This document shows, one piece after another, positions 25,647-33,789 of a DNA stretch of 62,343 nucleotides (its first letter is position 1; every line of letters starts with the position of its first letter). The notes under the pieces were generated by a model. The model did no database searches, was not told the DNA's origin, and saw only the letters and a program-made list of their open reading frames with translations. The position numbers and the translations under genes are program-made. This DNA comes from Chthoniobacter sp. GTDB lineage: Bacteria > Verrucomicrobiota > Verrucomicrobiia > Chthoniobacterales > Chthoniobacteraceae. The stretch spans positions 1 to 62,343 of the forward strand of contig JAIOPH010000029.1 in assembly GCA_021414005.1 (NCBI GenBank), written 5' to 3'.

Positions 25647-27763
25647 AAAAGTTGTTTCCCTGGATCATCTTCGCCGTCTTCGCAGCCTATGCTGCGGGCG
25701 GACTGCGACCAGCGAAGGTGAGGGACTTCGACTGGGAGAAATTTGGACGCCTGCCGGTCATGGCGAATGGCCGCTTCCAACCGCTCGACTCCCTCGCACG
25801 CAATGCGCTGCTCCAGCTTCGCGAAAAGGGCGAGGCGATCTCCTCGACCGCGCTCGCCGGGCCGGACCAGCAGCGCAAAATGACGGCGACCGAGTGGCTG
25901 ACGGAAGTCATGTTCAAGCCTGAGGTCGCCGAGGCACGGCCCAATATCCGCATCGATAACCTTGAACTGAAACAGACGCTCGCGCTGCCCGTAGAGCCTG
26001 ATGAAACTAAGAACACGGACGGCAAGCACTTTTCCTACGCGCAGATTCGCCCGCAGTTTGCGGCGCTCCAGGAGCAGGCCCGGCAGGCCGCTGGGGTGAA
26101 GCCGGAACTTCAGTCGCCGTATCAGCGCGCGGTGCTCCAGCTTTTGAAGCAGGTGCAGCTTTTCTGGCGCATGGAAAACCTCGCCCAGCCGCGCGTGACC
26201 GATGTTCTCGCCGGGCTGAAAGGCGCGTCGTCGGAAGGCGCGGAGGACTTTCTGAAAATGGCCGACGAGGTAAAGCCGCAGAACGCCGCCGACTGGAAAG
26301 CGGAGATGAACGCCTTCCTCGACGGCGCTTCCGCCGGTCGCGCCGCGCTCATGGCGTCGCGCGACGGTAAGCCGCATGACGAGAAAGTGCTCACAGCTTT
26401 CAAGCGCGACCTCGTCCGCCTGGAGGCCATGTCCATGAAAGGTCAGCCGCTCCTCATTCCATCCGCTGATCCCGTCGGCGCGCCAGAGGCCTGGCGTGGC
26501 ACGGGCGACGCGCTGATGTCCGCCGCCAGCGGCAGCACGCCGCACCCGGCGTTGCACGCCTACGCACAGATGGGCGACGCCTTCCGCGCGGGTCGCGCTG
26601 CCGATTTTAACGCTGCTGCCGCCGACTACCTCGCGCAGCTTCAGCCGCAATTCGGCGCGGTCACGACCAAGGCCGTGCGCGAGCAAACCTTCAACCGCGT
26701 CGCGCCCTTCACCCACGCGATGGCCATTTACGTCGCCGTAGCCCTGTGCGCGATCTGCTTCTGGTTCGCGCCCGTGAGTGGCGAGTGGCTGCGGCGCACC
26801 GCCGTCCTGCTTTGCCTGCTCGCGCTCGTCATCCACGCGGGCGGGTTGGTCACGCGCATGGTGCTCGAAGGACGCCCGCCGGTAACTAACCTTTACTCCG
26901 CCGCCGTCTTCATCGGCTTTGCAGCGTGCGTGCTCGGACTGGTTCTGGAAATGGTCTGGCGCAATTCCATCGGCATCATCGTCTCCGCTGTCATCGGTTT
27001 CATCACTCTGCTCATCGCGCACCACCTCGCGCTCGCCGGCGACACCATGGAAATGATGCGCGCCGTGCTGGACACGAATTTCTGGCTCGCGACGCACGTG
27101 GTCATCGTCACGCTGGGCTACGCCAGCACCTACGTGGCGGGTTTCCTTGGAATACTGTTTGTCATCATCGGAATTTTCACGACACGGCTCACCACGCCAT
27201 TCACCCGAAACGAAGCGATTGCCGTTACCGCGGCAACTGCTGTCGTTTCCTTACCATTGAGTGCGATGATGGCGGTTAACACCTTACCCGCGACGGCAAG
27301 AGAGGTGAACATGGATAAAGCGTTCGCGAAAATGATCTACGCTATCACCTGCTTCGCCTCCCTCTTCAGCTTCGTGGGCACGGTGCTCGGCGGCATCTGG
27401 GCGGATCAAAGTTGGGGTCGTTTCTGGGGCTGGGACCCGAAGGAAAACGGCGCGCTCATCATCGTGCTCTGGAACATCCTCATCCTGCACGCACGCTGGG
27501 GCGGCATGGTCCGCGAGCGCGGCCTCGCGAACCTCGCCATCGTCGGCAACATCGTTACGACGTGGTCCTTCTTCGGCACGAACATGCTCGGCGTCGGCCT
27601 GCACAGCTACGGCTTCATGGATCAGGAACGCGTCGCGCTCATCGCTTTCGTCGTCAGCCAGCTCGTGCTCATTGCCTTCGGCTCACTGCCGCTGCGGGTG
27701 TGGCGGAGCTACGGTGGCGAAAAGACGGACCCGCCCGCGGGCGGAACGCCGCAGGCTGCGTGA
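25643..27763 (+). CDS. ccsA: Cytochrome c biogenesis protein CcsA-like, with long N-terminal extension
   Basis: A 706-residue protein. The C-terminal about 330 residues are the multi-helix CcsA/CcmF/CcmC-type core with the tryptophan-rich haem-handling motif WGRFWGWDPKENGALIIVLW and histidines in the flanking helices (IAHHLALAG, VVIVTLGYAS, ILHARWGG, VGLHSYGF). The N-terminal about 370 residues, after a signal-anchor (LFPWIIFAVFAAYAAGG), form a soluble extension starting with KVRDFDWEKFGRLPVMANGR, which resembles the extra domain seen in fused CcsBA-type proteins of Planctomycetes and Bacteroidetes. It works with ResB to attach haem to apocytochromes c. Confidence 0.88.
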   Translation: MKKLFPWIIFAVFAAYAAGGLRPAKVRDFDWEKFGRLPVMANGRFQPLDSLARNALLQLREKGEAISSTALAGPDQQRKMTATEWLTEVMFKPEVAEARPNIRIDNLELKQTLALPVEPDETKNTDGKHFSYAQIRPQFAALQEQARQAAGVKPELQSPYQRAVLQLLKQVQLFWRMENLAQPRVTDVLAGLKGASSEGAEDFLKMADEVKPQNAADWKAEMNAFLDGASAGRAALMASRDGKPHDEKVLTAFKRDLVRLEAMSMKGQPLLIPSADPVGAPEAWRGTGDALMSAASGSTPHPALHAYAQMGDAFRAGRAADFNAAAADYLAQLQPQFGAVTTKAVREQTFNRVAPFTHAMAIYVAVALCAICFWFAPVSGEWLRRTAVLLCLLALVIHAGGLVTRMVLEGRPPVTNLYSAAVFIGFAACVLGLVLEMVWRNSIGIIVSAVIGFITLLIAHHLALAGDTMEMMRAVLDTNFWLATHVVIVTLGYASTYVAGFLGILFVIIGIFTTRLTTPFTRNEAIAVTAATAVVSLPLSAMMAVNTLPATAREVNMDKAFAKMIYAITCFASLFSFVGTVLGGIWADQSWGRFWGWDPKENGALIIVLWNILILHARWGGMVRERGLANLAIVGNIVTTWSFFGTNMLGVGLHSYGFMDQERVALIAFVVSQLVLIAFGSLPLRVWRSYGGEKTDPPAGGTPQAA

Positions 27764-27837
27764 ACGCGCCGTCCGCCACGCGCGCCGTGCTTTGCCTTGG
27801 AACGCGCGCTTCATTCGCGTAAAGCTCCCGGCATCTC

Positions 27838-28608
27838 ATGGAGGTTTCGCTTTTTCCCACGCTCCTCGCCGCCAGCGGCGGTGGCAGCCTTATCTTCGCC
27901 TTCGAGCAATCGACGCTGCCGGGCCGCCTCATTCTGCTCTCCCTTTTCGTCGCCTCGATTTTCAGTTGGTCGGTGATGATCACAAAGTTCCGCACCATCC
28001 GCCGCGCCCAGGCGATGCGCGACGATTTCATCGCGCTCTTTCGCACCGATCGTCAGCCGCTGCGCATTTACACGGATGGAATGCGCTTCGACGGCGCGCC
28101 GCTTTTCTCGGTGTACAAAGCGGGCTGCCAGGAGCTGACCTTTCAGCTCCTCGGCTCGGCGGAGGTGGACGAAACTTTTCGCGGACGGCTCGACAGCGCG
28201 CCGCGGATTTCGCCGGCGCAGATGCGCGTGGTCAACAGCGCCATGGAACGCGCGGTGGGCGAGACCGCGCTGAAGCTGGAATCGCAGATGATCATCCTCG
28301 CCACGGCGGTCAGCGGCGCGCCTTTCCTCGGCCTGCTTGGCACGGTGTGGGGCGTGATGGAAACCTTTGGCGACGTGGCGGCTTCCGGCTCCGCGAATCT
28401 CGCGGCGATGGCCCCCGGCGTGAGCGCTGCGCTCATCACCACCGTCACCGGCCTGCTCGTGGCGATCCCGGCGATGTTTGGTTACAATTACCTCGTCACC
28501 ACGCTGCGCGGGATCATCGTGGGACTCGACAATTTCGCCGCCGAACTCGGTTCCGAGTTTGAGCACAAGTATGTGGACCACGGCACCCGGGAGAGGCCGT
28601 GGAAGTGA
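27838..28608 (+). CDS. exbB: ExbB/TolQ-type proton channel protein
   Basis: A 256-residue MotA/TolQ/ExbB family protein with three membrane helices. The first is near LPGRLILLSLFVASIFSWSVM. The signature region runs from ILATAVSGAPFLGLLGTVWG through VMETFGDVA. The last helix is in SAALITTVTGLLVAIPAMFG. With ExbD it forms the inner-membrane proton channel that drives TonB- or Tol-type work across the envelope. The gene is 74 bases after ccsA and is followed by a hairpin repeat, exbD and a TonB-like gene. A TolQ role instead of ExbB cannot be excluded. Confidence 0.88.
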   Translation: MEVSLFPTLLAASGGGSLIFAFEQSTLPGRLILLSLFVASIFSWSVMITKFRTIRRAQAMRDDFIALFRTDRQPLRIYTDGMRFDGAPLFSVYKAGCQELTFQLLGSAEVDETFRGRLDSAPRISPAQMRVVNSAMERAVGETALKLESQMIILATAVSGAPFLGLLGTVWGVMETFGDVAASGSANLAAMAPGVSAALITTVTGLLVAIPAMFGYNYLVTTLRGIIVGLDNFAAELGSEFEHKYVDHGTRERPWK

Positions 28609-28624
28609 CGAATGTCGAATGAGG

Positions 28625-28707
28625 AATGGCCAATGAATGACGAACGCCGCATGACGTCCGCACACGCCCCCGCGAATTACGTCATGCGTCGCCCGTCATT
28701 GGTCATT
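28625..28707. repeat. Inverted repeat of AATGACG-like words inside the exbB-exbD operon
   Basis: Left arm about 28625-28657 and right arm about 28678-28707 are imperfect reverse complements; the core ATGACGT / ACGTCAT is perfect and flanked by CCAATGA / TCATTGG. The arms are composed of reiterated AATGACG, AATGGCC and GAATG words. The whole exbB-exbD intergenic gap is occupied by this hairpin, so transcript processing or attenuation between the two genes is possible. Confidence 0.7.
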
Positions 28708-28713
28708 TAGAAA

Positions 28714-29130
28714 ATGCGCCGTTTTTCCGACCGCCAAAGTCTGCACGCGCTGAACGAGCTGAACGTCACGCCGATGCTCGATCTCGCGTTCGTGTTGCTG
28801 ATCATTTTCATGATCACCACGCCGCTCATGGAAAACAGCGTGGACCTCGTGATTCCGTCGAGCAATGCGGCGAAAAACGCTGTCGATCCGCAGGCCGTGC
28901 AAACCGTCGCGATTAACCGCGAGGCGCAGATCGAGCTGAATGGCGCGCCGCTCGCGCTCGAGCAGCTCGAGGCGCAGCTCGTCGCCTTGAAGGAGGCGAA
29001 TTCCGAAGTGGCGGTCGTCATTCGCTCGCACCGCGAACTCCCGGTGCAGGAACTTGTGAAGGTGATGGACGCCGTGCAGCGGGCGAAGATCAGCAAGATC
29101 GGCGTGGTCACCAACCCGGAACAACCCTGA
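28714..29130 (+). CDS. exbD: ExbD/TolR-type biopolymer transport protein
   Basis: A 138-residue protein with one N-terminal membrane helix (MLDLAFVLLIIFMITTPLM) that contains the conserved channel aspartate in LNELNVTPMLDLAFV, followed by a periplasmic domain with SHRELPVQELVKVMDAVQRAKISKIGVVT. It partners with the ExbB-like protein of the preceding gene. The next gene, TonB-like, begins 5 bases after its stop. Confidence 0.9.
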   Translation: MRRFSDRQSLHALNELNVTPMLDLAFVLLIIFMITTPLMENSVDLVIPSSNAAKNAVDPQAVQTVAINREAQIELNGAPLALEQLEAQLVALKEANSEVAVVIRSHRELPVQELVKVMDAVQRAKISKIGVVTNPEQP

Positions 29131-29135
29131 CGCGT

Positions 29136-30173
29136 ATGTCCGAGGAATCCACGTTTCGCCGCAATCTCTACGTGGTCGCGGGGCTGCATGTCGCGTTGAT
29201 CGGCGGGGTCTTTCTTTTCGGGCAATGTCAGCCGAGAAAGCCGGCGGAGCAGATTGTGTGGATGGACGGCGGTGTCGCGGGTGGTGGGTCCGAAGCGGGG
29301 CCGCCTCCGCCTCCCGCCGAGCCGCCCGTCGTCGCCGATGAGCCGCCTACTGAGCCCCCGGCCGAGCCTCCGCCAAAACCGGAACCTCCCCCGGAGCCCG
29401 AGCCGACCGAACCCGAACTCGTGACGCCGCCAGCGCCCACACCCGAGAGCGAACTCGCGCCAGCCACGCCCAAGCCCGTCACCCCGCCGCCGACTTCGCC
29501 GAAACCGATCACTCCCAAACCCATTACGCCGAAACCAGTCACGCCCAAGTCCGTGACTCCGAAGCCTCTGACGCCCAAACCCACCAGCCCGAAGCCGACT
29601 ACTCCCAAAGCCACGCCGGCCAAACCCACGACGCCGAAAGCTTCCACCCCGAAGGCCACGCCCAAGGCTGCCGCGAAGAGCACTACGAACGCCAAGGCGA
29701 CGCCGAAAGCTGACGGCGACAAGAAGCCCACGGGGACACCTTCCGATAAGCCGAAAACCGGGGCGGTGGGCGCAAAGCCCGACGGCCCGAGCACTCCCGG
29801 CGGAGGCGGGGCCGACGGAACCGCCGGCACCGGCGGCAATCGCGGTAACGGCAAAGGCTCGCAGCAGATCTCCGGTCCGGACGTGAACAACTACCACGCC
29901 ATGCTTCACGACCGTTTTCACACGCGGTGGGAGCAGCCCACTTCCATCGTCCGCACGGGCACGGATTTCGAGACGACTTTGAAAATCCGCATTTCCAGCG
30001 ATGGCACCATCAGCCACCGCGAGATCGTCAAAAGCTCCGGCAACCCCGTCATGGACGAATCCGTCCTCGCCGGCGCGCAGAAAGTCGTGCTCGTGGACCC
30101 ACTGCCCACCGGCCTCGGCAACGGAAAATTCTACGAGGTCAGCATCGTTTTCAAACTCGATCAGGGCCGCTGA
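29136..30173 (+). CDS. tonB: TonB-like energy transducer with proline-rich spacer
   Basis: A 345-residue protein. Residues about 9-30 form a single membrane anchor (NLYVVAGLHVALIGGVFLFG). Residues about 60-230 are a long Pro/Lys/Thr-rich spacer with repeated TPKP, TPKATP and PEPEP units, expected to span the periplasm. The C-terminal about 95 residues (YHAMLHDRFHTRWEQP ... GKFYEVSIVFKLDQ) form a TonB/TolA-type alpha/beta domain. Its position immediately after ExbB and ExbD supports a TonB role; TolA is the alternative. It would couple proton-motive force to an outer-membrane receptor. Confidence 0.85.
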   Translation: MSEESTFRRNLYVVAGLHVALIGGVFLFGQCQPRKPAEQIVWMDGGVAGGGSEAGPPPPPAEPPVVADEPPTEPPAEPPPKPEPPPEPEPTEPELVTPPAPTPESELAPATPKPVTPPPTSPKPITPKPITPKPVTPKSVTPKPLTPKPTSPKPTTPKATPAKPTTPKASTPKATPKAAAKSTTNAKATPKADGDKKPTGTPSDKPKTGAVGAKPDGPSTPGGGGADGTAGTGGNRGNGKGSQQISGPDVNNYHAMLHDRFHTRWEQPTSIVRTGTDFETTLKIRISSDGTISHREIVKSSGNPVMDESVLAGAQKVVLVDPLPTGLGNGKFYEVSIVFKLDQGR

Positions 30174-30247
30174 CACCCCACGCTCTCGAGCGCCTCGCGG
30201 CCCCCGACTGACCCGGCCGGCCGCCCCAGTCCAGCATTCCCGCGCCG

Positions 30248-30937
30248 CTACCCCACGATCCACGTCACCGCGCCATTCTCCGGCTGCACGCGCCCGGCGG
30301 GATGCGCGCTCCCGCCCGCCACGATCTCCCCCACGAGCGGATGCTTTTCCGCGCCCGTCACCAGAAACGCCACCTGCCGCGCCGCATTCAGCAGCGGAAA
30401 AGTCATTGTCACCCGCTGCGGCGGCGGCTTCGGCCCCGTCGTCGCGATTACGTTCCGCGTCGTCTCATCCAGCGCCCGCGACCCGGGGAAAAGCGACGCC
30501 GTGTGCCCGTCCTCGCCCAGCCCGAGCAGCACCAGATCATGCACATAGCGGCGCTCGCCACAGCGGTTCGCGAAAGCGGCGAGCTTCTCCTCATATTCCC
30601 GCGCCGCTTCCTCCGGCGCGATCTCCCCGCGAATGCGAAACACATTTCCCGCCGGAATTCCCACCGCCTCCAGCAGCGTCTCCCGCGCCATGCGGAAATT
30701 ACTCTCCGAATCGTCCGGCGGCACGCACCGCTCATCGCCGAACGTTATCTGCACTCGATTCCACGGCAGCTCCGAGCCCAGCCGCACCAGCTCCGCATGC
30801 ACCGCGCGCGGCGTCTTTCCACCGCTCAGCGCGAGGCGAAAAAGCCCCCTCTCCCCGAGACCCGCGCGCATCTGCCCGAGAATGAACCGTGCCGCCTCGG
30901 TGGCGAAATCGGCGGGGCGGAGAATGATCGGCGGCAT
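30248..30937 (-). CDS. pgl: 6-phosphogluconolactonase
   Basis: A 229-residue DevB-type lactonase that hydrolyses 6-phosphogluconolactone in the oxidative pentose phosphate pathway. Motifs are LALSGGKTPRAVHAEL, the segment ITFGDERCVPPDDSESNFRM, and LVLLGLGEDGHTASLFPGS, all characteristic of the family. Length is normal. It is convergent with the TonB-like gene, with 74 bases between the stops. Confidence 0.92.
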   Translation of the reverse strand: MPPIILRPADFATEAARFILGQMRAGLGERGLFRLALSGGKTPRAVHAELVRLGSELPWNRVQITFGDERCVPPDDSESNFRMARETLLEAVGIPAGNVFRIRGEIAPEEAAREYEEKLAAFANRCGERRYVHDLVLLGLGEDGHTASLFPGSRALDETTRNVIATTGPKPPPQRVTMTFPLLNAARQVAFLVTGAEKHPLVGEIVAGGSAHPAGRVQPENGAVTWIVG

Positions 30938-30994
30938 GGACAGACGGAGGTTTCTCGGGCGGCGTCCGGCGGAACCGGCCTCACCGCGGGCGTG

Positions 30995-31462
30995 CTACAT
31001 CAGCCGCGACGGCAGCGCGAATTGCAGACAGCCCGCACCCGCCCGGATGAATCCCAGATCAATCGACATCAGCGACCCCTTGCGCACATGCAGCGCCGTC
31101 GGCGTCGCCAAGCCTAGCAAATGCGCCGCCAGCAGACCGAGATCCGGCTCATGCCCCACCAGCATCACGCTCGTCTCACCGCGCAGCGCGCGCAGTTCCT
31201 CCAGCGCCGTGTGCGGACTCATCCCGCACGCCAGCCACGGCGTCAGCACCACCTCCGCGCGCATCTTTTCCGCCACGATCTCCGCCGTCTCCCGCGCCCG
31301 CCGCACTGGACTCGAGAGCAGCAGCGCCGGGTCTATCTCCTGCGCTTCGCAAAAAGCCCCCACCTTGCGCGCCTGGGCCCGCCCTTTCTCGGAAAGCGCT
31401 CGCTCCACATCCCTCGCTGCCGGAGTATCGGCATCGGCGTGACGGAGGAGGTAAATGAGCAT
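30995..31462 (-). CDS. sixA: Phosphohistidine phosphatase SixA-like protein
   Basis: A 155-residue histidine phosphatase (phosphoglycerate-mutase superfamily, short SixA branch). The catalytic RH motif is in MLIYLLRHADADTPAARD, the second-site arginine in LLSSPVRRARETAEI and the second histidine in VMLVGHEPDLGLLAAHLLG. SixA enzymes remove phosphate from phosphohistidine in phosphorelay or PTS proteins. The ATG at 31462 matches the family start; the open frame upstream is hairpin repeat. Confidence 0.9.
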   Translation of the reverse strand: MLIYLLRHADADTPAARDVERALSEKGRAQARKVGAFCEAQEIDPALLLSSPVRRARETAEIVAEKMRAEVVLTPWLACGMSPHTALEELRALRGETSVMLVGHEPDLGLLAAHLLGLATPTALHVRKGSLMSIDLGFIRAGAGCLQFALPSRLM

Positions 31463-31463
31463 G

Positions 31464-31533
31464 GGAAGAAAAAGGCGAAGGGCGAAAGGCGAAAGGGCCG
31501 GCGTGCTTTTCGCTTTTCCACTTTCCACTTTCC
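31464..31533. repeat. Inverted repeat of GGCGAAAGG / CTTTTCC words between fabG and sixA
   Basis: Left arm about 31464-31496 is a purine-rich run of GGCGAAGGGCGAAAGG words. Right arm about 31506-31533 is its pyrimidine complement built of CTTTTCC and ACTTTCC words. The arms flank a short GGCCGGCGTG loop and the hairpin fills the whole fabG-sixA gap. The right arm ends on the fabG stop codon, so the hairpin may terminate or stabilise the fabG transcript. Confidence 0.65.
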
Positions 31534-32276
31534 TACATCACCATTCCGCCGTCCACCGTTAGCACCTGACCTGTGATGTATTTGGCCTCGGCGCTCGCCA
31601 GAAACGCCACCGCGCCCGCGATGTCATCCGGCTCGCCGAACTTCCCCAGCGGAATCGCCTTCACCACCCCCGTCTTGATCTCCTCTGACAGCACATTCGT
31701 CATGTCCGTGGCAATAAAGCCCGGTGCCACCGCGTTGCACGTAATGCCCCGGCTCGCCAGCTCCCGCGCGATCACCTTGGTCAGCCCGATCAGCCCCGCC
31801 TTGCTCGCCGCGTAATTCGCCTGCCCGGCATTGCCCATCAGCCCGGCCACACTCGCGATGTTTACGATCCGCCCGCTGCGCTGCTTCAGCATCGGCCGCA
31901 TCACCGCCTGCATGAAATTGAAAGCACCCTTCAGATTTGTATCCAGCACCACGTCCCAATCCTCCTCACTCATCCGCATGCTTAGCCCATCGCGCGTCAG
32001 CCCCGCGTTATTGACCAGGATGTCCACCCGCGAGAAATCCGCCAGCACCTGCTCCGCCAGCGCCTTCACCGCCCGCGTGTCCGCCACATCCACCGCGTAG
32101 GCCTTCGCCAGCCCCATGTGCGTGGCATTGATCTCATCCGCCGTCCGCACCGCATTCTGCTCCGTGCGACTCACCACCGCCACCCGCGCCCCCTCATCCG
32201 CCAGCCGCATGGCGATGGCATGACCGATCCCTCGGCCCGCTCCGGTGACGATGGCGACTTGATTGGCGAATCTCAT
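31533..32276 (-). CDS. fabG: 3-oxoacyl-[acyl-carrier-protein] reductase
   Basis: A 247-residue short-chain dehydrogenase/reductase that reduces beta-ketoacyl-ACP with NADPH in fatty-acid elongation. Motifs are the cofactor loop VTGAGRGIGHAIA, the segment VDILVNNAGLTRDGLSMRM, catalytic serine in VNIASVAGLMGNAGQ, the catalytic YAASK, and the FabG-type end YITGQVLTVDGGMVM. The NNAGLTRDGLxMRM stretch favours FabG over other SDR enzymes. The start at 32276 follows the family N-terminus; a longer frame upstream is unsupported. No other fatty-acid gene is adjacent. Confidence 0.92.
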   Translation of the reverse strand: MRFANQVAIVTGAGRGIGHAIAMRLADEGARVAVVSRTEQNAVRTADEINATHMGLAKAYAVDVADTRAVKALAEQVLADFSRVDILVNNAGLTRDGLSMRMSEEDWDVVLDTNLKGAFNFMQAVMRPMLKQRSGRIVNIASVAGLMGNAGQANYAASKAGLIGLTKVIARELASRGITCNAVAPGFIATDMTNVLSEEIKTGVVKAIPLGKFGEPDDIAGAVAFLASAEAKYITGQVLTVDGGMVM

Positions 32277-32466
32277 AAACAATAGGCGTGCAGGATTGGG
32301 GAAATGTGGGAGCGCCCGATATAAAGCTCCCGCCACCCCGATGTCCAGCGGCAGGAAGCTCCGGAACTGTCGCCAGAGGCGGCAGACCTCACGCAGGGAA
32401 TTGGCAGCCTCGGGGTTTTGGTCGGCGCGCGCGGGCATCCGTACGCGCCCGCCGCCGAGCCTAAAA

Positions 32467-33460
32467 TTACCCCTTCCACACCGGACCGATGCTTGCCCCT
32501 GGCACAAATTCCTCGGGGAATTTTATCCGCTTGCGATCTGGGGTGCCTTGGCGCACGGCCTCGGCCCAGCGCACAATGCGGCGGATGAGGGGGTTGGGTC
32601 CGTGTGCAGATGCGTTATTGGCGGGTGACATCAGGCCAGGGCGCTGTCCCAGAATGTGGAACCAGCGAAACCTTTCCCGGCACACGCCAGCCGCGCTCGG
32701 CGAGGAAGGCGAGTGTCGCGAGTACGCGCGGCGATTCATCAATAAAAATGGCCGTCGGAGGTGTGAGACCAAATAGTCCGGTTAGCAGTTTGCGGAAGCC
32801 CTCCGGGGTTTCCTCCCAGTCCGGGTCCAGCGGACGCCCTTCGCCTCCAACTCGGTGGTGAAGGCTCTGGCCTCGGGACCGAGCACCGGCCGCCGCTGCG
32901 CTGCGGGGCAGATGAACACGATGCGCTGGTGCCCCTCAGCCATCAGCGTGCGCGTGGCGGAGCGCATGCTTGGCTGGCTGTTGGCGCTGGTCGCGGCCAT
33001 CGGCAGATCGTCCCGAGCCCCGCCGGAAGCCATAGTCGGGAAAGACTGGGCCGCGAACCATGTGAGCAGTTCGAAGCGACGGCACGACTACCCACGCATC
33101 GGCCTCCCTCGTGGACACATACCGGGCGACGCGCCCGGTATCGTGGGGCAGGCCAGACTGACTTTGCGTGGAAAAAACATACGTGGCCGGCCGCCTCGAG
33201 CGATGCTGGAGTTGGGCGAGCGCGCTCTGCATGGCCGGATTCTTGTGGTCCATCCGTTCGTGCAGAAAGATGCCCACGCGCAGCACATGTGCTGGGTTTG
33301 CACCCTTGCCGGAGTCCGCCATCCGGCGGCTCTTGCCGCGGCCTCCGCCGTGCAGCAGACCCATCTTTTCCAAGATCCGCAGTGCGGTGTGGACGGCTCC
33401 TTTCGAGACCCGGCATTCCGCCGCGAGCCGCAGCACTCCCGGCAGCCCCGTGGCATCGAC
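32467..33460 (-). pseudogene. Decayed GntR/LacI-type transcriptional regulator
   Basis: Reading on the minus strand, the remains appear in at least four frame segments. First comes a winged-helix part (LAAECRVSKGAVHTALRILE at about 33410-33355). Next is a sensor domain start (LRVGIFLHERMDHKNPAMQ). After a shift near 33035 there is MRSATRTLMAEGHQRIVFI. After another near 32840 there is ETPEGFRKLLTGLFGL followed by PTAIFIDESPRVLATLAFLA. After a third near 32630 there is NPLIRRIVRWAEAV, ending IGPVWKG at 32467. Each segment matches the expected order of a GntR-helix-turn-helix plus LacI-sensor protein. Three or more frame breaks make function unlikely. The C-terminal tail matches the regulator cut by the window end. 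Confidence 0.75.
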
Positions 33461-33469
33461 GATCGCATC

Positions 33470-33757
33470 GTGAAAACACTCGCGTTCGAAGAGATTTACG
33501 CCGACCCGCACAAACTCGACTCCTTCCTCGCCCCGGCGAATCCGTCGAAGTCATGCGCGACGGGCGCGCGGTTGCCGAGTTGGTGCCGCGCAAGGCTGCC
33601 GCGGCGGCCACCGCGACATCGCCATGGCCGCCGATCGACTTCCGCGCCCGTTTTTTGGAGATGTGGGGGCCGGATGCGTTTCGTAGTCCAGTTTCCGTGG
33701 CTGAGGAAGTTGCGGAACTCCTGCGCGAACGAGCGGCTCCGTTGAGTTGCGCGGCTC
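33470..33757 (+). pseudogene. Remnant of a Phd/YefM-type antitoxin
   Basis: From a GTG at 33470 the frame reads VKTLAFEEIYADPHKLDSFL, then shifts frame at about 33530-33534 and continues PGESVEVMRDGRAVAELVP, followed by a linker and FRARFLEMWGPDAFRSPV to LLRERAA. The order (N-terminal KT..F, central GESVEVxRDGRAVAELVP) is that of Phd-type antitoxins, which neutralise a toxin and repress their own operon. No stop follows before the next gene and no toxin partner is visible, so the locus appears dead. Confidence 0.45.
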
Positions 33758-33789
33758 GTCCCGGTGCCTCAACCTGCCGCCCTAGCTGC

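Noticed and set aside
32929..33789. A 287-codon plus-strand extension in frame with the FAD oxidoreductase
   Set aside because: It runs antisense through the regulator pseudogene and only by chance lacks a stop before the oxidoreductase. The Tat-like signal peptide marks the real start at 33790.
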